In this document: positions 13,919-27,296 of the stretch, in pieces | How positions within the stretch are numbered: the stretch's first letter is position 1 | How the letters are laid out: each line of letters opens with the position of its first letter | Source: Cucumis sativus | Taxonomy: Eukaryota > Streptophyta > Magnoliopsida > Cucurbitales > Cucurbitaceae | DNA: 64,000 bases | Assembly: GCF_000004075.3 (NCBI RefSeq) | Contig: NC_026658.2 | Span: 3,906,001-3,970,000 of the forward strand | Direction: 5' to 3' | Notes under the pieces: model-generated | The model's input: only the letters and a program-made list of their open reading frames with translations | Databases searched by the model: none | Told to the model about the DNA's origin: nothing | Made by a program: the position numbers and the translations under genes

Positions 13919-15231
13919 ACATCATAAGCAATGTGATCAAACTTATCTCAATGTTCTTAGCATACAACCTTGCTTCAAGCGAAAAGAGGTAATGAAACTC
14001 TGTTATCTATTACACCATGGAATTTTCATGGAAAGAAAATCCCAAAACTCAAACATCCAAAAACTATTGTACTATATGTTCTTTTTCCTCTCTTTAAACT
14101 CATCCTACTGCACCACTAAAAAGTCTTTAAAGTTCACTCTACCCCTACCTCAGAAAAACTAAAAACACAAATAAAAATATATGGATCCAAATAATAATGA
14201 AAATACTTTGGTATGTTTTAAAAATTAAAATAAATTTACAAATTTCAATTTGTTTTATCTTCAACTAAAACCAACTATAATGCTTGTTCGAATCTCCTCA
14301 ATTGAGTTCAACTCCAGTTAAAGTTGAGAATTCAACCGATTAAATAAAGCTTATTGACTCTTGGCATATAATTGGTTCTAAAAGTAACACGAAATCGTCA
14401 TATTCTGGTTCTTTATTATTGTTGTCATATAAACATCACGTCACTTTATCAATTCAAATTTAGACAGCAACAATGAGTTACTATTGTATAGTACTAGAAA
14501 ATTTGTTGTTTTTGAGTAGAATCGATATAGTAGTATCCCAAGGAAATAAAATTATAGAAAAATAGTGTGGCATTAAAGCATGGGGGCAGCAGTACATGTG
14601 TGGACCATAATATAAAAAGATAAAATGTTAAGCAATGGACCGCATGAGCATTAATTCTCACCTCCTCAATCACTGCCCACACCATATCCATCCTTACGCC
14701 TAAATGACAAAACCCTTTTCCCTCTTTCTTCTTCTTTTTTTCATTTTATCATCAATTCTAATTTTCGCTTCAAAAATATTGCACGCATTTTTATGTCTAA
14801 TTAAGAGCCTATAATAACAAAGAGATCTTTACACTTCTAAAAGTCTTAAAATTATATGTTCAATACAATTTTTGAGGTTATATAAGTTTTGAAGGGATGA
14901 CTTTTGCAAATTCTCCAATTGAAAACAAATTTGTTAACCATATTATAAATTCCATGCTTGTGAGTTATGTTTCAAACTTTAGAAATATTTTATCAAATAG
15001 ACCATTTAAATATAGAATACAAAATCTGGTTAAATACAACTTTAAAAGCTCATACTTCACTGAACATATAATTTAACTTAACTTATAAGTTTAGTCCATT
15101 AATTTAAGGATTTAATCTAAAAAGTCTATGAAATTATAAATTTCGAATTGAAAAAATTGTAATAAAGTATTTGAATATTTAATATTAAGTTATAAAATAT
15201 TTATGTATATATTTGATATGTAAGACAAGAA

Positions 15232-15303
15232 GCCCTTATAGCTCAGTGGTAGAGCGTCAGTCTTGTAAACTGAAGGTCCGTAGTTCGATCCTGCGTGAGG
15301 GCA
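15232..15303 (+). tRNA. tRNA-Thr (anticodon TGT)
   Basis: The 72 bases fold into a full cloverleaf. The acceptor stem GCCCTTA pairs with TGAGGGC, the D arm is GCTC/GAGC, the anticodon stem TCAGT pairs with ACTGA, and the T arm CGTAG/CTGCG encloses TTCGATC. The anticodon loop CTTGTAA places TGT at 15264-15266, which reads ACA threonine codons. The internal promoter boxes are intact: A box TAGCTCAGTGG and B box GTTCGATCC. A T-run follows directly (15306-15311), as expected for RNA polymerase III termination. There is no intron and CCA is not encoded, so this looks like a functional nuclear tRNA gene. Confidence 0.97.
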
Positions 15304-17480
15304 CCTTTTTTACTTTTTATTATTCTTTTTTCAGTTCTGCCATCCTCTACTACGTCTACCAATCTCTTTTATTATAAATAAATAAGATTTACTCTCCCAT
15401 CAACTTCACAGACTTCCTTTCTTTTCATTCGTTGTCGGCTATGTAAGTAACATCATTTTGATTGCTTGAGTTCGATCAAGATTGAAGGCTAAAAAGAAAG
15501 TTTGAAGGATCTCAAGGCTATCTCAAACCTATTCTGGCCAAGAGTATCAATACAATGGTGAGGCATATCAGGACATGGGTATGCTTGTGATTGTGTAGAT
15601 ACAATCGTATATCGCATGTGTGGTTGATTTATCGCGTGTTGAGGATAATTTTGGTATTTTACATTGTGGATATGTGAGATTTTTCCGATTTTAAAATTGT
15701 TTATATAGTGGTTTGTTGTATTTATAAAAAAAAACTTTTTTTTTATATACTTCTCAATTAATATATTTCATACAAGATCACATAAGTAATTGCTGATATT
15801 TTGCTAAAAGAAAAAGAGATAGATAAGTGATATATGTAAAATAAAAGATGTCAATGGTAAATAGGTGCAAAATAATATTTAGGATATGAAGTAATAATGT
15901 GTCTATATCATTATTAGTTAGAGGACTATGCAAAATTATTGGAGTTAAAAGTCAAACATTTTCTTATTACATATATGGAAATCATTTAACCTCAAACTTC
16001 AAGAAGATTAATGCTTAATAAACGTCCATGTTCACCCAAAATTCTATATATTAAAACTCATATATGACCTTATATATTAATTATTGTTACCATAAATTGT
16101 TGGTGTGAAGAACTCACATGCATTCATCAATGTTGAGAGACTCGTTGGTTGGCTTGACTTTTCATCTTAATTTTTGCTTAATTTCAAGTTAGATTTTGTG
16201 TTAAAGTTTCTTTACTTTAATATTTAAGTAGTTAATACATGGAGTCAAAAGTGTACAGTTCAGTTAAGAACACAAAAGTAAGATTATGATTCTCTGTTGG
16301 AGATTACTTACGACTATTCTCATTTAAGTCATCAAAGGAGATGCATGTTTTTCTACCGTTGCTTCTCAATTTTCATCTTGCGCCTCAATAGGACTTTGGA
16401 CGTTACTTGAAACAACCCTTCAAACTATAAATTAAAGCAAATATTAGAATGAAAAATCAATAATAAAAAGCTAGTAAATGGCATAATATGACAAATAGGT
16501 TAAAAAAGAATGAACATAAGAATAATTAATAAGTGAATCGAATGATAAAGGGAAGTATAGTTTAGGAAGCATATTTATGTTCCCGTAATAAAATCATAAT
16601 TGAGTAGATGGAAGATATAAATTAGTAGTTTAAAATTAGAGGAGAGAGCATATTCTATTATTCATTAGTCACACGTGCGTAGAGGTAAAGGAAGAATAGG
16701 TCATTGATTTGAAAGTAGGGATTATATTATTGAATGTTAGAGAGAAAAAAATTGAAAAATTCCAAAAACCAACAAGAAGTCTATTAAAAAATTCAAATTA
16801 TGAAATAGATTAGTACACGCTTTAGCTTTAGCAAGTAGGGTTGTTCCTTACGAAACCCCACCTTACCAAATCACCACTATTATAATTTATATATGCACAC
16901 GTGCCCCAATTATGTTTTTATTCCAATTCTTTTTCTATTAATTTATACAATTGTAAATATTGTGTGGTTTTATATTAGTTAGATGAATTAGGTCTATAAA
17001 TTTTAAAGATGATATCAATTTAATTAAGGTTGAAATTTGTTTTCAGTGTATCCTTTTTGTCATGATTAATTTATGTACGTGTGAACTAAGGGTAGAATTG
17101 AAAAATATAGAATTTAAAAGATAAGCATTGTTAGGAAAAGCTTGACCCTAATATTTGGGTTGTTGGACAAACTACTAAAAGAGAGGAAATGAATCTAAAA
17201 TTTTAAAAAAAGAAGAGAAAAAAAATGCATCGCCGTGTTTGACTTGAAAATACATATTAACCTATAACTAAAACCCAATAATTATCAATAATTATAATTA
17301 TTTAATGAAAAAATATTCAACTAACTTCACTCACTTTCACATCTTAATTTAATTTTGAAAAAGTGTCAAATTATTTTTTAAATATAAATATTGAGAGTGT
17401 ATGGATGATAAGGTTGTATGAAATTTTAGTATTAATTTATAGATTTATTGGTTATATATATTTGAAAAATCGAATTAATT
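15304..17480. other. AT-rich intergenic region
   Basis: Apart from the tRNA terminator at the left edge I see no gene, tandem repeat or recognisable mobile element. The last part is presumably upstream sequence of the next gene. Confidence 0.5.
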
Positions 17481-17712
17481 GAATTACATAGTACTAATAA
17501 TATATGTTTTTAAAATGATTTATTTAATTAGAATTGGTTTCCGTCTTGTTGCTTCTATCTCGCTAACGAACCTTCTCTTCACTTTCATACTGCAAAATCC
17601 CCTTGTTTCGAATTTGCCTAAGAATTTCATGATCTCTTCTTTGTATGTTGAATTACGATTCTTCTTTCTATGAAACCCATCGGCGATTCTCTCTTTCCAA
17701 GTAACGATAGCG

Positions 17713-19865
17713 ATGAGACGACGTACGGATACTGATGATTTCAGGCCTGTTAACAATAATACTTTTCAAACAATTACTGCCGCCGCTGATGCGATCGCAA
17801 CCGTCGATCATCGTTTCCCTCGGGCTACTGCCGTCCAGGTATTATTATTGTATTCTATTGTTCGGATCAATTCACCTTCTATTCAAATCATTCATTTGGT
17901 ATTTTTAGAATTTAGTGTTGGTTACTTATGGATTGATAATATTGACCTTGTTTTTGGAAATTACTATTCCTTCTTAATTCCGTTAGGTATTAGGATGTAC
18001 TGTAGTTGTTTTTCGATGGATGAGATGATATTATAGCGGAATGGAATCTGTGTTGTTTTTGTTTTGGATTGTGAAATTCTATTTAAGGCTTTTAATTTCC
18101 CATTTTATTGCCTGTTCCTTCTGTTTGTTTGCTTAGAAACTGTGAATCGTCACATGGAAACATGAAAAAAAGGGGAATCACGAGCTGAGTTGGGTTCTGC
18201 TTTTTTCTGCTTTTTCTGCTTTTGGCTTTCTTCTTCCCTTATGATTATTAGATTTTTAAGGATTGGGAAGTACCAAGATTAGTGTTATTGGGTTTGGATG
18301 ACTGTGTCAGGAAGCAATGTGCTGCTGTAGCCCCAATGTTATTTGTCTTTTTGTAATAACACTAGGCACTTTTTAACCAGAAAAAAGCATCTCTTTCTCT
18401 CCATTCTCTTTATCTTTTCAAAAAAGAGAGAGAGAGAGGTGTTGTTTTTTAAATGCATTCTATATAGAGGAAGAGTATTGCTTTTTTTATAAAGATTCCA
18501 ACAAATGAGGCTCTCATTTGCCCAAGCACTTCCCCACTGTTTTGTACTGATGTCATTATCAGTTTCCTCTTTTTCTCTTTGTTTGATTACTAGCAGAAAA
18601 GAAGATGGGGCAGTTGTTTGAGTATTTATTGGTGCTTTGGATCTATCAAACAGAGGAAAAGAATCGGGCATGCTGTATTGGTACCAGAACCAAGTCCTTC
18701 ATCTGAGCCTCATGAAAATACATTACAATCACCAGATATTGTGCTTCCTTTTGCTGCACCTCCTTCTTCCCCTGTTTCCTTACTTCAATCTGAACCACCT
18801 TCTGCTATGCAGTCGCCTACTGCTTTAATCTCTTTCACTTCTCTTACTGCTAACATGTATTCTCCTGATGGGCCTTCCTCCATTTTTGCCATTGGCCCAT
18901 TTGCTCATGAACCACAATTAGTGTCTCCACCTCTGAATTTCTCTACTCTTACTACTGAACCATCAACTCCCTTCACTCCTCCCGAATCTATCCACTTGAC
19001 TACACCTTCTTCCCCTGAAGTTCCTTTTGCTCAGTTTGTTCAACCTACTCTTCCGAAAGTTGAGTCTGATAATCAATATACATTTCCTAATGATGATTTC
19101 CAATCTTACCAATTCTATCCAGGTAGTCCGGTTAGTCACCTCATATCACCACGGTCGGTTATTTCTCGTTCTGGGGCTTCATCGCCTTTGCCTGACTATG
19201 ATTTTGCTTCCTTTGGTTCTCAATTTTTGAATTTCCCACTAGAAGTTCCACCTACTTTGTTGAACCTTGACAAACATTCCATTCATAACTGGCGACAACG
19301 TCAAAGTACTGATTCTTGTACTCAAGATTCTATAGAATTCAAATCAAGTAATGACTTTGTTTTGAATCCCCAAACTTCAGAATCTATGTCTGATCACCAC
19401 GCAACAAATGAATCTCAAAATATTCAAATTCTCATCGATGATGGAAGTAAAAAGGAGGAGGAGCCAGGTGCTACTAATCATAGATTCTCATTTGAGCTAT
19501 CTGATGGGGATGTTTTATTACAAAGCGTAGGAAGTAAGCCATTGGAATCAAATGAACTTGCGGTTGAATCATCGCCAATACATGAACCATTTGAAACGAC
19601 TAAAGAAAATTCTCCTCATGGTGACCATACTTCAAATGTTATAGAAGAAAAGACAAAAGCTGACGGTGATGAAGCACATCAACGTCAAGAACATCATTCC
19701 GTTACACTTGGGTCTGTGAAGGAATTCAATTTTGATAATGGTAATGGAAGTGACACACATAACCCAAATATAAATTCAGAATGGTGGATTAATGCAAAGG
19801 ATGGTAGCACAGAAAGCACAGCCACCGGGACCTGGTCATTCTTTCCAATGACGCAACAAAGATGA
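17713..19865 (+). CDS. Hydroxyproline-rich glycoprotein family-like protein (At5g52430/At4g25620 type), two exons
   Basis: Exons are 17713-17838 and 18597-19865, joined in phase 0, giving 464 residues. Exon 1 encodes the family-typical start (MRRRTDTDDFRPVNNNTFQ) with an Ala-rich stretch. Exon 2 opens with KRRWGSCLSIYWCFGS and continues into KRIGHAVLVPEP. That Trp/Cys-rich block is the most conserved feature of this plant family. Much of the remainder is Ser/Pro-rich, with many SPP, TPP and SSP words, then acidic and probably disordered. Despite the database name there is no signal peptide, so a cell-wall role is doubtful and the function is unknown. A reading that starts inside exon 2 would lose the conserved block; the spliced model restores it. 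The intron uses GTATTA and TAGCAG. The 3' UTR probably ends near 20160. Confidence 0.88.
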
Positions 19866-20169
19866 GCAAACTGGGGCAGTTGCAAATCGATAGGTAAGAC
19901 CAACAGCAAGAGGAATTGTTAGTTTTGAAGGTTTTAAACATGTCAAATTATGAAAGAGCCTGACCAGAAGCCTTTTTTTTCAACAATATGACCTAAAACA
20001 AACAACGCCAGATATTATTAGATAGAACGATAGAGAAATTGTAGATTCAATAGGACCTTATTAACAAACACTTGTGGCTTGTGACTCGTCACTTGGATTG
20101 TAATAGATATCAAAGTCTTGATAGAAATTGAAAGCATGTAAATATGGTAATAAGAAGTTTTTTTATTTC

Positions 20170-21043
20170 ATCTTTACAATATCCCGAGTATTGATTTTGA
20201 ATTTTTGAATTAGTTAGCAGAATACACAAAGTTGAAATTCTATTGAATTCGGCTATACCTAGAAATGTTTCATTCATAAGTTGCACATCACTAATGCGCC
20301 TACCCTAAGTGCCCATGATGTTTTCTTTAATCACGTTCCTCATGTTTTCTTTAATCACGTTCCTCATTTGAACAATGTTATGACCCATTTTTTGACATCC
20401 AAGCTATGAAAGAGCAAACTTCTTTAACTCTCTATTCTTCATAACTTGAGAGGTTTGGGTTACTTATTTCCATTAATGTTGGTTGAACTCATAAAATAAA
20501 ATAAAATAATCACCATATCTAAAACTTATTTTGCAATGATTTACAGCGGTTGGGTACCCTTTTCAATATTTGAACGTTTCCTTTCATTTCAAAGCAAAAA
20601 ATAAGAAAAATGTCCTTTAAATATCTCATCTTAGAAATAAACAGAACAAGCATATAGTAAGTTGGAAACTTGTCTACAAAACAAATAGGTTTCTCTTTCT
20701 AATTCTAAGGTGCTTTTGAGTTTTTAAGTACTTGAAAAATTACTCAAAACGAACCCTAAAACATCGCAATATGAAATGAATATGAAAAACAATTGTACTT
20801 GTTTTCAAACAAAAGCATTACAACTGTGCACTCGTATATGTTTCAGCTAACATTCAAATGTCCCCATTATAGATCTATAACTGTGTCTTCTCCCTGTTTA
20901 TGTTTCAATCGAACGGGAGTTAAAAACTAAAAACTACAAATAATAACTCATCTGCTTTCACCATTTAACTGTCCATGTATCTATAACATGAAGCCTGAGA
21001 TAAGAAGCTAAGAATAAGAAAGGCTTCTCTTAAGAATATTCAA
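20170..21043. other. Short intergenic region and 3' UTR of the TIC32-like gene
   Basis: The spacer lies between two convergent genes. It contains the 24-bp tandem duplication listed separately. The right part (about 20800-21043) is likely the 3' UTR of the minus-strand dehydrogenase gene, though the polyadenylation site cannot be fixed by eye. Confidence 0.45.
20318..20365. repeat. 24-bp perfect tandem duplication
   Basis: A 24-base unit beginning ATGTTTTCTTTAATCACGTT occurs twice head to tail with no mismatches. It is noncoding and probably a recent duplication. Confidence 0.95.
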
Positions 21044-24000
21044 TTATTTTGGGTTGGTTAGATCCACACTGAAATCCCACAGTTTCTTGGCTAAATCCAT
21101 ATCTTTAGCATGATTTGTTGGGTTAGCAATATTACTATCAACAAAATACTCTCCACTTACCCCTTTCACTTGGGGATTCAGTGCTACATAACACTGAGTT
21201 GCTGCTCCCTACATCCAATGAAAACTTAATCAAATAAAAACCCATCCAAAAGAAACAAAATAAATAGTCTCCAAGAAAATTTTGTATGGACATACCTGCT
21301 GGACATTTTTAAGCACGTATTTAGCGACCAAATTAGTAACAGCTGTAAGAAAAAGAAACAAATCATATATAGACATCAACAGATGACAGAAATGTGAAAG
21401 CATTACAACTAATATGGTAAATGTTTATATTCATTCCATGCCTACGTCAACCTAACTGCAGCTCAACTGGTTGAGACTTCAGACAAATAACAAATTAAGA
21501 CATATGTCTTAAGTCCTCAAATAAGAGGTCAGAGGTTTTCATTAACTTTCAGTCCAAATGCAAATTGAATTGCCCTGCGTACTACGATCTATACAAGTGT
21601 TTTTGTACTTATAAAAACTTAGAAAGTTAATGCAAACATGCCAGTAAAAAGAAAAAACATCTAATTTATGTATAAACAAAAACAGATTCATGCCCAGTTG
21701 AAATGAAAAGACAAGCGTTATGCTTTGAATCTACTACAGCATATTTTCCTTATACATATGAAGGGCAAGAAAGTTACCATTAATGGTACTATGGAAGCGT
21801 AGCAGATTGGTAGCAATTGATCCAGGATGAAGAGCGTTGGCTGTTATTTCTACCCCTTCTACCTATTGAAAAAAGTAGGGAAATTTATTGAGTTTGACTG
21901 GACAAGATAACTTAAAATAATAATCACGAACAAAGGAGTTGCAGGGAAATGAGCCTAAAGCTTGAATTACAAGATTCAAGTTCTAAAGCTCTGGTTGTAA
22001 CTTCGATAAATAAACCAATAGGTACCTTTAACCGCCTGGCAAGCTCTTTTGCGTGCAATATGTTGGAAAGCTTTGATTGTCCATAAGCTAAGATGGTTCT
22101 GTACCTAAAATTTTACATGATACAGTGAACTACTAAATCACATTCAAAGAGACTTTTGTGGAAGTAATCATCAACAAAAAAGCAATTTAGATTGTTACTC
22201 TGATTCATTATTGATTTTATTAAAACGAATTCCTTCACCATATGTAATTCGGTGACCCTCTGATGATAGATTGACAATTCTTCCTTCCTTTTTGCTTTCA
22301 AGCACAGTTTTTTTCATGGTTTCCAGCAGAAGGTTCGTCAGGAGAAAATGTCCTACAAAAGAATACAGTTTCCCCATTCCCCACAAAAAGAATAAAGCAG
22401 AGACAAATCAAATTAACTAGCCAGAATATAGCAGAAATTAATCGGAGAATGACACAGGTGGATGCAATGCATGAATGCAAGTTTGACAGTTATTGTTCTC
22501 TTAGAGTAACTGTAACAAAGTAAATCTATATTCATTTCAAGTGATCAGTAATATAAGCTTACTTTAGAAAATAATTCTTCAAGCAATCAGAAAAGCAGTA
22601 ATCAATTAGATTATTGACAACCATTTTTATTTAGTTAAGAAAATGCACCTCGACAACATGAAGGAGACTGTTAAGAAATCGACAAAAGAAAACAGAACAC
22701 GTAAAACAATAGAAGAATCGATACAGAGGTTTACTTATTCTCTCAAGGGCAGAAAAATAACAATTTTATTATTGGAGAAGAATTCAGAAAAATAGATAAT
22801 AGAGGCTCTTCTACGATTAGAGAGTTCATATAGCGCACTTCTCTAAACTCTACTTGGTCGTTTGAAGCACTAGATAACAGATTCAATCTGTTCCAATAGT
22901 GACTTTAGCATTGAAGAAGCATGAACATAGACATCACACAAGGTAATAATCTAACTCCATAATGACGACATATCAATGCCTTGAAAACGATAAGCAACAA
23001 GTCAAAAATGTCACTATTTTATGATTTTCTAAATATATAATAAATTCCAGTTAAGTTATACTATTAGTATTACTGGGAATTCATGTTACAACTTTATCGT
23101 GGACAAGCGTTATAAGAATTGTAAAGCATAAAATGAATACATTTAAGCGCCAAGCTCAATAGAAAGAATTGTACTCTTGTTACAAAGTTTTTATTGAAAC
23201 ATACCTAAATGATTTGTTGCAAACTGCAGTTCTATGCCATCATGGGAAAGCATAAAAGGAGTAGCCATAACACCAGCATTGTTCCTTCAATTAAACAAAA
23301 GATGTTGTATTATTATCCAAAGTCATGAAATATGCACGCAACAAGCCCTTCAAATAAGCCCACATAACAGGTTAACCACAACTTTCCAGGTCCAATAAGA
23401 CTGAACACCCAACTTAACTTAAACCCTACCCCAAAAATAATAAAATAATGACCAAATGATTTGTTTCAACATCATCAGATATGTTATTCACCAATGTCTA
23501 TTTCAGCTAAGTGGATCCAAATTCCCTCTTTTTGAGGCAATTGTTAACTTTCCAGCCAGTTATCTAATAAAATATGTCATTGTCAAAACAATGAGTGAAA
23601 TAGAAGCAGCAGAACTTCCATGGTCATAAGATGTAGAACCTGCGTCAGACAGGTTCGACTGAAAGAAATGTACAAATGAAAATGCAGATATGCATAAGCA
23701 GGTTTCATAAACAAAGAATTTTAATGTACGGCTTCAAATCAGCTCTTACATGAGAATATTTAGTGGAAGGCCAGATGCAATATAATCTGCTGCAAATTTC
23801 CTCACAGATTCCATCGAAGAAAGGTCTAACTCCATGACATCAATTTTAGCAGAAGGGGATTCCTTCAACACTGCTTCTTTTACTTTTCTTCCTGCTTCAA
23901 TATTTCTTACAGCCATAATGACATAAACTCCTCGTAATGCAAGAACACGTGTGCTCTCTTCGCCGAGACCACTTGAAGCTCCTGAAATCATGAGGAAGAA

Positions 24001-25936
24001 AAGAAAATGAGCTCATATTTCAAAATTGAAAAACTTCAACAATTTTTTGAATAAAAAACACTTGATCATCCTCTTCTTTTGGCCTTTATCCTTTTAGAAT
24101 TATAATGAGGCTGTCCCATTTATCCATTTCTATGTCAAGAAGCTTCTTCTACGGTTTACGTTCCAAACTTATCCCAAAGCAGACCCACAGGCCATAATTA
24201 CAGATTGGAAGCCCTTTGAAGTTAGCAATTGTATAAATGGATAATGAAGACTCATCACTAAACAGTTTAGCTGCGTCCCAATAACATATTCCCAAAAAGT
24301 AATTTTCCCCCTATTTCCTAATTAGAAATTGATTGCCCTTCAATAATCTGATTCCAGGAACTGAGATTAGATATCTTCTTTATGAAATTTGGAATGCCAG
24401 CTGCTAGTGATTGCCCAATAAATTCTTCTTATGATTTTCTTCCTAAAGGCTGAATCATTACAAGCAAATCCCCACAGCATTTCGAAAACAAATCTAAATT
24501 TCTTATTCACAAATCTCCCTTCCCAAACCTCCATAAGTTTGTATGGCATAACTTTTTTTCAACCAACCCGATAGCCGCCTCCTTCCTTATTATCCCATTC
24601 CCGAAGGAAGCCTCATTTTGTCAATGGAAGCACCAACTTTGGAAGGGATTCAACAATAACTTGACTCTCACTGGCTTGTTTAGAAGTCTTGCTCGAAAAC
24701 ACTTTTCATCCCAGAAGGAAATTTTCTCTCATTTTGTCAGAGTTTTGTTCTCAGAAAAAATTTGTCTTTAAAGAACACACAGTTTTGTCAATCACAGATG
24801 ATTTTTTTGGTAGATTTTGAAATGATTGTTCATATAAAATCAATAATGTTGCCCTAATTTGTGATATATATAAATTCAAGATGAAAGGTAACAATACAAA
24901 TACATCATCCTAATGGATCTATTTTGAAGCAAAAAAGTAAAAGTAAACAAGCGTCAAATTCCATGTCAAGAAAACCTTTTAGAACTTCATCCAAACTGAG
25001 TAATGTTTTGAATGATACTCGAACAAAACATCAAATCTTTCAACGTTCTTGCAAATGATCATTCAAATTCTCTCTGTTTCAATTTCAAAAATAACAATTA
25101 TTCTGCTAACTGCCAAGTATAATAACCTGACAGCTAAAGCTCAATCTATACATAAATCTTCATATACAAAATCCCATTACTTCATTGATTTCTGCATAGC
25201 ACATATAAAGGAAGATTAGATTGAAGGAATTGAAAAAAAAAAAACAGAATAAAAACCAACGACACCAAATTGAGACTGAACAATCAAAGAATAGCTACAG
25301 AACAGCCTCAATGAGCATACTATTCAATTATAGCCAAGGAAATTTTAAGATGTGTTATGTTACCACTTTTTCTTTATAGAAACAACTTAATAAAAGAATA
25401 AACAAATCCAAGAAAAGAGAGACACCCCTTGGCCTCTATTAGGAAAGGGCTCAAGCTATGCAAAATCATGTCTAGAGAGTAGTCACAAAAGTCTTCGATC
25501 AAAGCCCATGAGAGCAAACAAGTGTTCAAACTTCACAAGGGTCTATATCCCTCCCTCCAAAAGTCCTATCATTCACCTCACGCCACAAAGTCCATAGCAT
25601 AAAATTTTCATTAAATAAAAAACAAAAAGCGATCAAGTTGTGAGTCAACAACTAAACAACCAAAATTCACTCAAACAACAAGGTACCAAGCTTGCTATAT
25701 ACACTATTTCACCATCAACTATTAAGAGTGACAAGACAAGAGAGGTAATAAATAACAAACCCCATATCAAAGAAAAGATCATAATAGAGGGAAAAGAACA
25801 GAAAAGGAGAGAAAAAAAATGAAAGGAAACCTGTAACAATAGCAGTGAGGCCATTGCCATCAATTCCTTCGGTGACTTCTTCTGCAGTAGAACGGGCTGA
25901 AAACCCAGATGGTCCTTTCCATCCAAAAATCCACAT
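21044..25936 (-). CDS. TIC32: TIC32-like short-chain dehydrogenase/reductase, eight exons
   Basis: Exons in transcript order are 25936-25831, 23981-23750, 23284-23205, 22352-22199, 22104-22026, 21862-21778, 21342-21296 and 21208-21044. They join in frame to 315 residues, the usual length for this family. The Rossmann NAD(P)-binding motif TGASSGLG is at 35-42, NNAG at 114-117, the catalytic-serine region NLSSEGH at 167-173, and the YxxxK pair (YGQSK) at 198-202. The N-terminus ([13 protein letters not shown]) and C-terminal half ([24 protein letters not shown]) match the plant TIC32/At4g23430 group. TIC32 is an NADPH-dependent, calmodulin-binding dehydrogenase reported at the inner chloroplast envelope import complex. 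The group has several paralogues, so the import role is inferred rather than shown. Introns are large; intron 1 (about 1.85 kb) holds a LINE relic. Confidence 0.92.
21455..21610 (+). mobile_element. SINE-like tRNA-derived relic in an intron of the TIC32-like gene
   Basis: An A-box-like word, CAGCTCAACTGGT (about 21459-21471), is followed some 70 bases later by a degenerate B-box-like region, GAGGTCAGAGGTTTTC. Both resemble the internal Pol III promoter of plant tRNA-derived SINEs. The 3' part is not diagnostic and I found no clear target-site duplication, so this is a tentative call. Confidence 0.35.
24360..24725 (-). mobile_element. Degenerate LINE (non-LTR retrotransposon) relic
   Basis: Read on the minus strand, different frames give fragments typical of the region downstream of reverse transcriptase in plant L1-type LINEs. 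One is [17 protein letters not shown], like the usual W-x-x-x-C/Q-x-P-x-x-x-GGLG segment. After a frame change comes [20 protein letters not shown], like the usual KWLWRF...WRKII segment. Stops and frameshifts separate them, so it is dead. It sits in intron 1 of the TIC32-like gene, in the same orientation as the host transcript. The boundaries are approximate. Confidence 0.5.
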
Positions 25937-27296
25937 ATTTGAGATTTCTAGAAATCGCTAAATCTCTATGGGTTTCAGTAATGTGAAAATGGGTCGGTTA
26001 GGGATAGTTTTTCAGATGATTTTGGATTTGTTGGCTTGACTTGATTCAAACCAATGTGTAAGAACGTGAGGGAAAGTATTATTTTAAGAACTAGATCATT
26101 TAATTGAATATAAAATGAAAAAAATACTTCCTTTTAGAAACGAATGGCTTCCATCATCTTTTTGTATATGGAATGATGATGCAGAATCTCTCCCATACTC
26201 CCTTTTCTTATTGTATATTATTGTTTTAGAGAAAAACATATATATAAATAAGAGAACATTAATTTATCGATGTTATGAAAACCAAAACATAAGCTTTATT
26301 TATCAAACTCTGTTAGAATTGTTAAGATTGTGATAAGAATTAGCTAAAAGATTTGGCATTTCCAACCAATCCAACGTTGACGGATGATCCAAAGTATTGA
26401 TGTATTCTTCTTTTTTCTTTTCTTTGAGGGCCACGTTGATGCTGATTGGAACGTCACTTGACATTGCTTATTAATTGAACATTACAAAACAGTACTTTCT
26501 TTTTGTCCATAGTATTGATTTGACTAAGAACACTAAATTGTTCTTCATTTCCTTCTTTCCCACATTGTGATGTAATTTTTTTTTTGAAGGAATCTTGACT
26601 CTGAACTTTGTCATCAACTAGTTTTTAAGGAATTAGCATTCAATTTTGTTGAAATGTTAAACATGTCTCATAAATTATTGAAATAATGTCAAAAAAAAAT
26701 TAATACTAATTGATATAGTTGACATAAAGTGGATTTTCATGTTTATAAGCTTCCAGTTTTATGACTAGTAAGTATACCAATTAATAAAGAAAATGTTAAA
26801 TACACAATTGAAAATTTAGAAACTTATTCACCACGATAAAAAAAAAAAAGAAAAAGAATTTAGAACTTCTTAAACATTTTTATGAGCTTAGAAAATTCAA
26901 AAATCTATTGGAATTTTTTTAAAATTTAGGGGGTAAGTAGACATACTAAACTTCCCATTGAAGCCAATTTTTTTTTAATTTTTAAAAGATAAAAATATAA
27001 ATAAATATAATATATAGCCTCTATGGACAAGAACTCTCAAAAGCTGAATAGCCTCCAAGGAAAAGAGACCATTATAACTATTGAAACCACAAACCCAGTA
27101 TATATTATTAAGCGATCAAGAAAATCTATTTCTGGATAAATACATCAAAGAACCTAACATGCAATGAGATGCTTCCTAGAGTAAAATGTGAAGGAAGCTA
27201 TGGAATGAATATTTTTTTCTTCATGAACTGTATTCTCTCTTTGGTGGAAATAAAAATCCTTGAGCTTGCAAGAGCCACGATACGACCGAGTGGAGC
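25937..27296. other. Intergenic region
   Basis: This region holds the probable promoter of the TIC32-like gene (just right of 25936) and the probable 3' UTR of the next minus-strand gene (just left of 27297). Otherwise it is AT-rich, and no coding region or mobile element is recognisable. Confidence 0.45.

Larger units (their letters stand above)
9531..15231. other. AT-rich intergenic region
   Basis: I find no supported gene. Visible features are an (AC)n(CT)n microsatellite (about 11242-11281), a G-rich patch (about 11366-11388) and a 21-bp tandem duplication near 13877-13917. A 113-codon open frame on the minus strand (10830-11171) has no recognisable domain and lies in low-complexity sequence, so I do not call it a gene. 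Confidence 0.5.

Noticed and set aside
14560-14700. Possible hairpin or conserved noncoding RNA (GGGGGCAG...CTGCCCAC)
   Set aside because: Only short complementary words are found, and no extended stem could be drawn.
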